In this document: in pieces, positions 26,487-35,400 of the stretch
How the letters are laid out: the number at the start of each line of letters is the position of its first letter
How positions within the stretch are numbered: the first letter of the stretch is position 1
Source: Halomarinibacterium sedimenti
Lineage (GTDB): Bacteria; Bacteroidota; Bacteroidia; Flavobacteriales; Flavobacteriaceae
Reading direction: 5' to 3'
DNA length: 64,000 bases
Assembly: GCF_019312585.1 (NCBI RefSeq)
Contig: NZ_JAHWDP010000001.1
Coordinates: 921,718-985,717 of the forward strand
The notes under the pieces: model-generated
Databases searched by the model: none
What the model saw: only the letters and a program-made list of their open reading frames with translations
Told to the model about the DNA's origin: nothing
Program-made: the position numbers and the translations under genes

Positions 26487-27038
26487 ATGAAATCTTATAA
26501 AAATGTTTCCCCCTTTGAAGGGGGATTGAGGGGGATGTTTCTCCTAATAGTATTAATCTCTGGAATATTTTCAGGTTGTAAAAACGAGAACGCTACAATG
26601 AATGAAACGAATTCTTGGGTAGAAGATAGTTCACAAGTTGAAACTAAAGAATCTGTGGCCGATTTAAAGAAAAAACTGGTGAGTAATGGTTTTCAAATCT
26701 TTGATTATGTAGATGAAAAAACGGGAGACACTATATTAATGCAAGAATACTTTATTGCTTTTTTAAAGAGAGGCAATAATCGTTCTCAATCCGAGGAAGA
26801 GACAGATAGCCTCCAAAAATTACACTTAGCCCATTTGGGAAAAATGTATGAATTAGGCTATGCCGATATTTCTGGTCCTATTGGGGATGATGGAGACATT
26901 CGTGGGATTACCATTTATAATGTGCCAACCTTACAAATGGCAGATAGTTTGGCCAATATGGATCCTATGGTAAAAGCAGGAAGATTAGAAATTGAAATTC
27001 ACCCGTGGTGGGCGGCAAAGGGCTTTCCGCTACGCTAA
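26487..27038 (+). CDS. Lipoprotein with YCII-like domain
   Basis: Predicted lipoprotein of 183 residues, Cys31 in GIFSGC, with a C-terminal ferredoxin-like YCII-related domain (YFIAFLKRGNN, LGKMYELGYADISGPIGDDGDIRGI, VKAGRLEIEIHPWW). The first 16 residues (MKSYKNVSPFEGGLRG) include a stretch encoded by a palindromic genomic repeat (26509-26524). The signal peptide proper therefore seems to begin at the Met at 26535, although it then lacks the usual positive charges. I keep the longer start because it supplies Lys residues. It follows the CYTH gene by 1 bp and overlaps the convergent cutC by 9 bp. Function unknown. Confidence 0.65.
   Translation: MKSYKNVSPFEGGLRGMFLLIVLISGIFSGCKNENATMNETNSWVEDSSQVETKESVADLKKKLVSNGFQIFDYVDEKTGDTILMQEYFIAFLKRGNNRSQSEEETDSLQKLHLAHLGKMYELGYADISGPIGDDGDIRGITIYNVPTLQMADSLANMDPMVKAGRLEIEIHPWWAAKGFPLR
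26509..26534 (+). repeat. Palindromic genomic repeat (C5-TTTGAA-G5 type) inside the lipoprotein N-terminus
   Basis: CCCCC-TTTGAA-GGGGG at 26509-26524, followed by ATTGAGGGGG. From general knowledge, similar short G/C palindromes are scattered through Flavobacteria genomes. Here it lies within the first codons of a lipoprotein and is translated as SPFEGGLRG. Only one copy is in the window, so the repeat nature is inferred. Confidence 0.5.
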
Positions 27039-27746
27039 TTTTTTAAGAATTTCCCGAATTTTTTCTTCGGAAGAATAGGTGATTACCCCTTCGTCGAGGG
27101 CGCTTTGCATAGCCACTTTTGGAGCGTTTATTAGTGTTTGAACTTTTTCAGAAGCCGAACAATGCACACTTATAAAACCTGCCTTTTTAAATGCCCCAAC
27201 ATTTTCTGAATGGATTCCACCTCCAGGCATTATTTCAATAGATTCTGAAAGTGCTTTCAATTCCTTTAATAGTGTTAATCCCTCAAAAGCATTAGGTTGT
27301 TGCCCTGAAGTTAAAATCCGTTTTACACCAAGTTGTTGTAATTCTTGAAGTGATTTTTTGGGATTATGACACCAATCGAAAGCACGATGAAAGGTTACAT
27401 CTAATCCTTCAGAGGCTAGTAATAATTGTTGTGTCGTTTCCACATCAATCTCATTTTCTAGAGTCAAAGCACCAGTTACGATGCCAGCAACCCCCATTTT
27501 TTTGCATTGCTGAATATCCTTTAGCATAACGTCAACTTCACTTTCAGTATAGGTAAAATTTCCACTTCGCGGGCGGATTAATACATGGACGGGGATAGTC
27601 AAACTAGAAAGCACTTTTTCAATCAAACCAAACGATGGGGTGACTCCTCCCAAGGAAAGTTCGGTACATAATTCAATGCGATGCGCACCCACTTTTTGGG
27701 CTGCCATCGCACTTTCAAAACTATTGGCACAGATTTCTAAAATCAT
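27030..27746 (-). CDS. cutC: CutC family protein (copper homeostasis)
   Basis: TIM-barrel protein of 238 residues named for copper tolerance, although its enzymatic role is unclear. The start MILEICANSFESAMAAQKVGAHRIELC and the segments GGVTPSFGLIEKV, VHVLIRPRSGNFTYTESE and MPGGGIHSENV are diagnostic. Its start codon overlaps the stop of the GH20 gene by 4 bp (ATGA), so it is translated after it. The GH20/CutC pairing is seen elsewhere and may point to a glycan-linked role rather than copper. Confidence 0.9.
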   Translation of the reverse strand: MILEICANSFESAMAAQKVGAHRIELCTELSLGGVTPSFGLIEKVLSSLTIPVHVLIRPRSGNFTYTESEVDVMLKDIQQCKKMGVAGIVTGALTLENEIDVETTQQLLLASEGLDVTFHRAFDWCHNPKKSLQELQQLGVKRILTSGQQPNAFEGLTLLKELKALSESIEIMPGGGIHSENVGAFKKAGFISVHCSASEKVQTLINAPKVAMQSALDEGVITYSSEEKIREILKKLA

Positions 27747-30040
27747 TCTACAATTATTTCATCAATAAAGGTCCACGCTTCGTTTCCAGCACCTTGCTGA
27801 CCTTGAGGAATGGTTCCGTAGTTTGGAACACGTATTATTATCTTATAGGCTTCGTTCAGCTGAAATTTTGAAAGATCAAAAGAAAGGATAGCAGTCGTTT
27901 TTTCAGTATTAGAAGAAACGGAAACGGTTTCAGATTTCATCTCACCTCCTTTAGATATAATTTGAATAGTGGCAACATTGGGTGCGTGAATCCACTGCCC
28001 TGGCGCGTGATAAAATCGGGTGGAAACTTTTGAAATCTCCATGGGCTGAAACAAGTTTATGGTTACCTCCAAGTCATCCCCCCAAAAGCCCAACCATTCA
28101 CTATCCCCATAACGAGCGTTGCTTCCCATCCGTCCATTAATAAGCGCTTCTTTCCCGCCGCTATTGTATTTAGGGTGTGGTTCTTTATTTAGGGTAATGC
28201 TCCCGTTGATGGCTTTATGATATATAATGGAATCTTGTAAAGTCTTTCCTAAAGGATTTCCATTTTGGGAAACATAGGATTTGATGAAGGAATTTTCAGC
28301 AATTAGAATAGGACCTTCGTATTTCTTTTCCTTAGTATCATTCAAAGAATAAAAAATATCCTTCCCATGTGTTGGAGTACTTAATTCATAATAAACCTTA
28401 CCGTTTTCTTTGAAAATCTTGCTTTTCAGTTGGTACAAATGATTGGCAAAGTTCACTCCCATGACGTCCAATCGTTCCATAAAAGATTCTACGCATGATA
28501 CAAATTGGGGGTAGTCCTTTTCAAAATTTTGGGATGGACCCTTCCAATCTACTTCGCTCAATGCTAAAATTCGGGGGAAGATCATATATTCAATGTGCTC
28601 AGGGGTTTTCATATATTCTGTCCACACATTGCCTTGAGCTCCTAAAATATATTTTGCTTCATTTTCTGAAAGCTCCTCTGGAATTGGGTTAAGAGTATAT
28701 ACCTTTTCTAAAGGAACAAAACCTCCAATAGCCAAAGGTTCGTCGTCATTTTCACTCTGATAGTAATCGAAATAGCAATGAGATCCTGGCGTCATAATGA
28801 CATTATGATGCTGCTTGGCCGCAGCAATGCCACCTTCGGTGCCACGCCAGGACATAACCGTAGCATTGGGCGCCAATCCGCCCTCCAAAATCTCATCCCA
28901 TCCAATAATTTTTTTGCCCTTACTATTTAGAAATTTTTCGATGCGAGTGATAAAATAACTCTGTAATTCGTGCTCGTCTTTAAGCCCTTCTTTTTTGATC
29001 AACGCTTGGCAATGTTTGCAATTTTCCCAATGAGCATTGGGGGCTTCGTCCCCTCCAATATGGATATATTCTCCTGGAAAAAGCGCCACAACTTCGGTTA
29101 ATACATCTTGCAAAAAGGTGAAAGTTTCTTCTTTGGGACAGTAAATATCTTCAAAGACTCCCCATTTAGTAGCAACAGGAATTTTTTCTCCGGTACAACC
29201 CAATTCGGGATAGGCACTAATGGCAGCTTGTGCGTGACCCGGCATTTCAATTTCGGGGATGATGGTGACATTCAATTTTTGTGCATAAGCGATAATTTCT
29301 TTAATGTCTTCTTGGGTATAAAATCCCCCGTAGCGCTGTCCGTCGAATTGTTGTGGTGTGTCATTGTAATGACCAATTAAGGTTTCGTTTCGATAAGCAG
29401 CATGAGTAGTAAGTTTGGGATATTTTTTTATTTCAATACGCCATCCTTGGTCTTCGGTTAAGTGCCAATGGAAGTAATTCATTTTCAACATGGAGAGGTA
29501 CGAAATGTACTTTTTTACAAACTCCTTATCAAAAAAATGCCGTGCAACATCTAGATGCATTCCGCGATAGGAGAATTTCGGGGAGTCATTAATTTCCACT
29601 AATGGAAGTGATGCTGAAGGTTTTGGAAACGAGTTCAATCTTTCTAGGGAAGGGGGCAATAATTGTCTGAGGGTTTGCATCGCGTAAAATGCTCCAGAGG
29701 CATCTTTGGCAGTGATGTTAATTTTTTCTTCAGATATGGAAAGCGCATAGCCCTCTTTAGGTAAAAGGGAATCTTTTGCAACAACAAAGGTGGCTTGGTC
29801 TTTCGTCGTTTTCTTTAAACCGAAACCACTATTTTTTAAATATTCTGAAATAAATTGAGAAGCTATTTCAAATTCGTCTTCAGCATAATAAGTCGTTTCA
29901 CTATTAAGCGTAAAACTTCCTTTATATACAGTAATTTCTTGTGGTTTTGGAATAATCGCAAGTTCGTTTTCAATAATTTCTTTTTCCTTTTCAGCACAAG
30001 AAATCAACAGTAAAAAACCTAAAAAAAAGAGGTGTTTCAT
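27743..30040 (-). CDS. Beta-N-acetylhexosaminidase, GH20 lipoprotein
   Basis: Removes terminal GlcNAc/GalNAc from chitin or glycan chains by substrate-assisted catalysis. The 765-residue protein has a lipobox LLISC (C15), a GH20b N-terminal domain (about 28-155), and the catalytic barrel with HWHLTEDQGWRIEIKKYP, PEIEMPGHA and the Asp-Glu pair D331/E332 in HIGGDEAPNAHW. The last 170 residues are beta-rich (SEWLGFWGDDLEVTINL, FYHAPGQWIHAPN) and resemble a discoidin-like carbohydrate-binding module. It is surface-anchored, upstream of and coupled to cutC, and 29 bp downstream of pbpC. Confidence 0.93.
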   Translation of the reverse strand: MKHLFFLGFLLLISCAEKEKEIIENELAIIPKPQEITVYKGSFTLNSETTYYAEDEFEIASQFISEYLKNSGFGLKKTTKDQATFVVAKDSLLPKEGYALSISEEKINITAKDASGAFYAMQTLRQLLPPSLERLNSFPKPSASLPLVEINDSPKFSYRGMHLDVARHFFDKEFVKKYISYLSMLKMNYFHWHLTEDQGWRIEIKKYPKLTTHAAYRNETLIGHYNDTPQQFDGQRYGGFYTQEDIKEIIAYAQKLNVTIIPEIEMPGHAQAAISAYPELGCTGEKIPVATKWGVFEDIYCPKEETFTFLQDVLTEVVALFPGEYIHIGGDEAPNAHWENCKHCQALIKKEGLKDEHELQSYFITRIEKFLNSKGKKIIGWDEILEGGLAPNATVMSWRGTEGGIAAAKQHHNVIMTPGSHCYFDYYQSENDDEPLAIGGFVPLEKVYTLNPIPEELSENEAKYILGAQGNVWTEYMKTPEHIEYMIFPRILALSEVDWKGPSQNFEKDYPQFVSCVESFMERLDVMGVNFANHLYQLKSKIFKENGKVYYELSTPTHGKDIFYSLNDTKEKKYEGPILIAENSFIKSYVSQNGNPLGKTLQDSIIYHKAINGSITLNKEPHPKYNSGGKEALINGRMGSNARYGDSEWLGFWGDDLEVTINLFQPMEISKVSTRFYHAPGQWIHAPNVATIQIISKGGEMKSETVSVSSNTEKTTAILSFDLSKFQLNEAYKIIIRVPNYGTIPQGQQGAGNEAWTFIDEIIVE

Positions 30041-30069
30041 TTAAACAGATTTGAAACTAAAATACACAA

Positions 30070-32439
30070 TTAAAGTGAAGCCAATGTAATGGAGATGGGT
30101 TGCTTAATTTCATTACCCTCTTCATCCACAGCCGTAAGCATATAATTTCCGGGTTTTGGTTTTAGCGCCAATTCATGAAAGGTATGGGTAGTTCCAATAA
30201 ACTGCTCATCTAAATACCAATACACGGTACTATCTGGTATACGATGGGCAAGGGTAAAAACTACCTCGTTTATCGTTTCATCAAAATTTTTAGGAAGTAC
30301 AATGGCTTCGTTTCTTTTTGGGAAAATGAATTCAATTTTTTGCTCTCCTTCCTGTAAACAATTCCACTGAAACGGTGGAGGGGTTTTATACTCGGGGTGT
30401 TTTGGGGCATAATAATATTCCATAACAGGCGGGAGTGTAAACCAATTTTTTTGTTTCATTTCTGAAAGGGCATAACAGGAAGAATTCACTTGAAAATTTT
30501 CTGATGCATCCACAAAAACTTGTTTGTGATAATGACAAGCAGTTGTTTTTATTCCATCTTTTGGAATCCATTCCTTCTTTTTTGCATCACAATAGACACT
30601 TGCCAAGTGACCACTCTGCGGACAGATTTCAACTTCTACCAAATCGTCGTAAGGAGTTTTAAACCAATTACTATTGGGCAATACATTCAAAACATCAAAA
30701 AGCACAGGAGCGGCAGCCTGCACACCTGTTAAGCCCGGCCTTCCTTCTCCATCGGCATTACCCACCCAAACGCCAATGGCATACTTTGGAGTGACCCCCA
30801 CGGCCCAAGCATCTTTAAATCCAAAGCTCGTTCCTGTTTTCCATGCTATGGGTTGTGAATCGTTAAAAAAGCTCCAATTTTCCTCGCCCTGTGGACGGTT
30901 CACTTCCTGCATGGCTTCAAAAGTTTTGTAGATACTTCCGGCGTTAAAAACTGGCGGATTGAAAACTATTTCCCCAAAATTTAATTCTTTGTCTTTTATG
31001 AATTTCGGATTTTGAAACTCCGCTTTTCGATATTCGCTGGAAGATTCATTAAAGAAATTTAAAGTGGAAGCCATGCCTGCATAGGCGTTGGTTATTTCCC
31101 ACAAAGAACTTTCGGCACCTCCCAAAATAAGACTTAGGCCATAATGATTTGCTGGCTTATTAATACTAGAAAAATGTAATTTGTTCAGTCTTTTGTAAAA
31201 GCGATCGAGGCCATATTCTCGAAGTAAACGAACCGCAGGGACATTTAAAGAACGGGACAAAGCAACACTGGCGGGAACCGCACCGTAAAATTGATTATCA
31301 AAATTTTCCGGACTATAGCCGTTTATGACGGTTGGAATATCGGCAACGATCATGTCGGGTAAAAGTTCTCCAGAATCCAAAGCAGAAGCATATAAGAATG
31401 GTTTTAAAATACTTCCCGTACTTCGCGGTTTGGTAATTACATCCACAAAGGGATCATTTTCTGAATTGCTGGGAGCATTACCCACATACGCCAAAACCTC
31501 CTTGGTATTGACATCTAAGACAAGTACCGCCAAGTTGTTGATTTCGTTTTGCTGAAGTATGTAATGATGTTCCTTTACTAACTGATTTACTTTTTTCTGA
31601 AGCGTAACGTCTAAAGTTGAAATGATTCGTTTACCTTCATGTTCCGAACGGATTTTTTCGGTAAAGTGGGGAGCTATTTCGGGCAATGGGTATGGCTTGC
31701 TAGGTAAGGGTTCTTCTATTGCTAACTCATAGGTAGTTTCATCAATTACCTCGTTTTCAAACAATTTTAGTAATAAACGATCTCTTTTATTTTTGAAAAT
31801 TGCTTCGTTTTTCCCTGGAAAAATCAATGAGGGGGCGTTGGGTAAAACTGCCAATGCTGCTGACTGTCCCCAACTCAATTGGTGCGACGGAATGCCGAAA
31901 TAACGCCAAGACGCTGTTTCTAAGCCCACCACATTTCCACCAAAAGGGGCATAGGAGGCATAATAATTCAGAATTTCATTTTTAGAAAATCCAGCCTCTA
32001 GTCGGGTAGCCATAAAAACTTCTATCAACTTTTCTCCATAACTTCTTTTCTTATTCTTGCGGGCTAAACGGATGACCTGCTGCGTAATCGTACTACCTCC
32101 TCGACGTCCTTCTTCGGTAAGATTTTGCCATAAAGCTTTTCCCATAGAAATTGGATTAAAGCCTGGATGTGTATAGAAATATTCATCTTCAAAATGAAGA
32201 ATACATTGTTCAAATCGGTTGGGAATGGAATCCATTTTAGGAAATCGCCATTGTCCATCATTGGCTATTCTAGCTCCTATCATCACCCCTTCTTTACTTT
32301 CCACAACCGTTGCAGTGGGGTCTTTGAACAAGGGCTTCGGAAGACAAAAAAGCCAAACAACAAAAGTCACAAACACAAAACTTAATTTAAACTTGTGTTT
32401 GCGCGCTTTTTGAAGAAAGGCTCTCTTGTTAATTTTCAT
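30070..32439 (-). CDS. pbpC: Penicillin-binding protein 1C
   Basis: Class A PBP. One membrane helix (about 17-36) is followed by a GT51 glycosyltransferase domain (HFEDEYFYTHPGFNP, GGSTITQQVIRLARK), a transpeptidase domain with SxxK at S343-K346 (STGSILKPF) and KTG in WKTGTSFGFKDAW, and a C-terminal BiPBP_C domain. The CPQSGHLASVYCDAKK section belongs to the 1C-type transpeptidase end. At 789 residues it is typical of PbpC. It starts 7 bp after the alpha-2-macroglobulin gene, the same pairing as yfhM-pbpC in Proteobacteria, where the two are thought to guard and repair the wall together. Confidence 0.94.
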   Translation of the reverse strand: MKINKRAFLQKARKHKFKLSFVFVTFVVWLFCLPKPLFKDPTATVVESKEGVMIGARIANDGQWRFPKMDSIPNRFEQCILHFEDEYFYTHPGFNPISMGKALWQNLTEEGRRGGSTITQQVIRLARKNKKRSYGEKLIEVFMATRLEAGFSKNEILNYYASYAPFGGNVVGLETASWRYFGIPSHQLSWGQSAALAVLPNAPSLIFPGKNEAIFKNKRDRLLLKLFENEVIDETTYELAIEEPLPSKPYPLPEIAPHFTEKIRSEHEGKRIISTLDVTLQKKVNQLVKEHHYILQQNEINNLAVLVLDVNTKEVLAYVGNAPSNSENDPFVDVITKPRSTGSILKPFLYASALDSGELLPDMIVADIPTVINGYSPENFDNQFYGAVPASVALSRSLNVPAVRLLREYGLDRFYKRLNKLHFSSINKPANHYGLSLILGGAESSLWEITNAYAGMASTLNFFNESSSEYRKAEFQNPKFIKDKELNFGEIVFNPPVFNAGSIYKTFEAMQEVNRPQGEENWSFFNDSQPIAWKTGTSFGFKDAWAVGVTPKYAIGVWVGNADGEGRPGLTGVQAAAPVLFDVLNVLPNSNWFKTPYDDLVEVEICPQSGHLASVYCDAKKKEWIPKDGIKTTACHYHKQVFVDASENFQVNSSCYALSEMKQKNWFTLPPVMEYYYAPKHPEYKTPPPFQWNCLQEGEQKIEFIFPKRNEAIVLPKNFDETINEVVFTLAHRIPDSTVYWYLDEQFIGTTHTFHELALKPKPGNYMLTAVDEEGNEIKQPISITLASL

Positions 32440-32446
32440 ATTTAAA

Positions 32447-35400
32447 TTATTGTTCTACTGTAATCCATTGCCCTTTATTACGAGCATAGTAATTATTATC
32501 GTACATGGCTTCGGTTTGGGCTCCTGGTAAATAATAAGTGCCTAAATAAGAAGCATTTAATTTCACTGTAAACGTTTTGGATTTTTTCGCTCCCAAATCG
32601 AAATAGAAATTCACTCGGTCATCTCGAATGTCTTTATAGCGAGCATCGCCAGAGGCACCTCCACCTAATTCGGTAAAACTGGTGTTTACAATTTCCCAAC
32701 CACTTGGGAAGATTTGCGAAAGTGCAACATTCCCTACATTGTCATTTGAGGTATTCATCACGGTAACTTTTGCCGTAATTTCTGTCCCTTGCTTTAAGGT
32801 AGAAATGTCTAGCGTTTTACCTTCATCGTCCACGAACTGCGTTTTTAAGTTTAGATTTCTTTGCTCGGTGAGTTCTTCACCTAAGGGAAGTTTTCCTTGT
32901 TGCGACAAGGTTACATATACGACGTTTCCTTTTTTATTGGAAACCGTCACCGTATTAGCACCCATATTGAAACTCAGTGCTCTACTTGCTAAAGCTCTGT
33001 CTGATGTAACCGTTGTTGTTTTTCCTTTATTGGTAAAAGTGAGTTCGATTCCTTTTCCTCCATTTTTCTGAACCATTTTTCCCATCGCCATTAAGGCATA
33101 GGCAGTTTCTTGTGTACTATACCAACGTTGCGACGATAATTCTTTGGCTACAGAAATTGCCATATCTCTTTGTTTTGCATCTCCTAAAAGCACTAAGGTT
33201 TCTAACGCCATTGCTTTATTCCGGAAAGGACTTCCGTAGGTATAATAGTCATAGTTTTGAGCAACAAAATTGATGTTGGCCCTTTTTGCAATTTCTTCCG
33301 CTGCATTTTTCTTTCCAGCTAAGGCATAGGCTCCTGCCAATCGCCATTTGGCATCGTTGCTTAAATTCTTCGATTCTTTTAAGCGATTCATCGCCGCTAA
33401 TTCAGGGTGTCCTGCTAGTGCCAAAGTGTACAATCGATAGGCTTGTACCAAACTACTGTTGTAGCGAGAATCATTATTTTGCCATTGTCTTGCTGTATTT
33501 TTTTGAAAGCGCAACCAATTGTCCATAAAGGTTAGTGGCAAAGCATATCCTTTTTGTTTGGCTTCAATCATAAAATGCCCTGCATAATTGGTTCCCCAAT
33601 CGTCTGCTTCCCGTTCCCCTGGCCAATAACTCAATCCACCATTAGCCGTTTGGAAATTCCCTAAACGGATAATAGCCGCCTTAATATTTTTCTGAATTTC
33701 ATTCTTTCTATCAAAAGTAATATCGAAAATATCGTCTAAGAACAACTGTGGAAAAGCGCCCGAAGTTGTTTGCTCAATACAGCCGTGGGGATATTGAATA
33801 AGGTATTCCAATCGGCGATTAAAATCCATTGGGGGTAAGGTCGAAAATTCCAATGTGGCTCCGTTTGTGCCAGCAACCCCAAAAGTTTGAAAGTTGATGG
33901 TTTCTGAAGCATTTTCAGACAAGGTATAAAGCGTAGTTTTTTGTGAAATAGGGTTCGGATTTTTCACATCAATTTCCACTTTATAACTTGCTTTTTCTCC
34001 ATTTCCTGAAGCCAATACTTCAATGGTTTGAAACGTATCGGCAGGTAAGACTTCAAATTCAAAATTCACAATATGTTCTCCCGGTTCAGAAAAAGAAATG
34101 GTTTTTGAAATGCCATTCACAGGCTTTAAAGCATCTCCTGTTTTTACGGTAATGGTAGCTGATTTCACTTTCTTTTCCATCGCAAAAACGGTGACAGGCA
34201 GGGTTACTTTTTCTCCAGGGGACAGTTTTCTAGGGAGGGAGGCAAGGACCATTAAGGGCTTCCGAACAGGTGTTGCTTTATCGGTTTTTCCGTAGGCATT
34301 TTTGGTTTTATCTCCAGCCACAACCATGGTTCTCACAGATCCTACGTAATTAGGCATTCTTAAAGTGTGACTTGCTTGTTGTCCTGCTTTTAATTCGAAA
34401 GGACCTATATAACTTACAACCGGTTTAAAACGATCTGCTTTTCTGTTTTTGGCGCCTGCGGCTTCGTCGCCCCCACCAATAGCGAAGATATTTTCTACAC
34501 TACCAGAATACGCACCAATGACATCATCAAAAACATCGAAGGTTTTTACCCCTAGCGCTTCACGAGAATAAAAGGCTTCGTGAATTTCGGGCGTTTTAAA
34601 ACGAGTTAAATCCAACAATCCTTCATCTACCACCGCAATGGTATAGGTCATCGGTTTTTTATTTTCTTCTGAAACTTTAATCGTGTAGGATTCTTCAGGT
34701 TTTAAGACTTCTGGCATATCCAATTTGGGTTTCAGAATAGTGGAAGGATCTTCCACCAATATTGGAACTACGCCATACAATCTAATAGGTAAATCGTTTT
34801 TGGTTTGTTCATGGGGCTGTAGCAGGGAAATGTTTACATACACATTGGGCGCCATTTCTTTGGTTAGCGGAATATTCACCGTGGTTTCCCCTTTTTTAGT
34901 TACAACCCATTGTGTGGAAAGGACTTCGGTGCCATTTTCAATACTTACCAAGGCACGCCCTTCACTTCCTGAAGGAAAGGTAATTTGAGCTTTTTCATTT
35001 ACTTGATACTTTTCTTTATCGGCCGAAAAAAGGAGCATTTTCGCACTTTCGGAATCATTATCCACGGGACGTTTCCACCAGTTTCTATAGAAATAGGTAA
35101 TTCTACCTGTGGCATGTCCTGAAGCTTTATCCATGACTCGAATGAGGTATCTGCCCCCTTCCTCTTCAGGAATGTTTACGGTGAATTGATTTTTACCATT
35201 TGCCTTGGTTTTCACGGTGAATTGTTTTATTGGACGATGTACCACAGCGTTTTCATATTGAGAAAGATTGTCATACCCACGATTCCACCACCAACGCCAT
35301 TCAATTTTGAAAATTTTTACTTCCAATTCTCTATTTCCCGATGCTTTTCCTTGGGCATCAACCGTGGCGACATCAAACACGGTGTTTTCATCGGTAAAAT

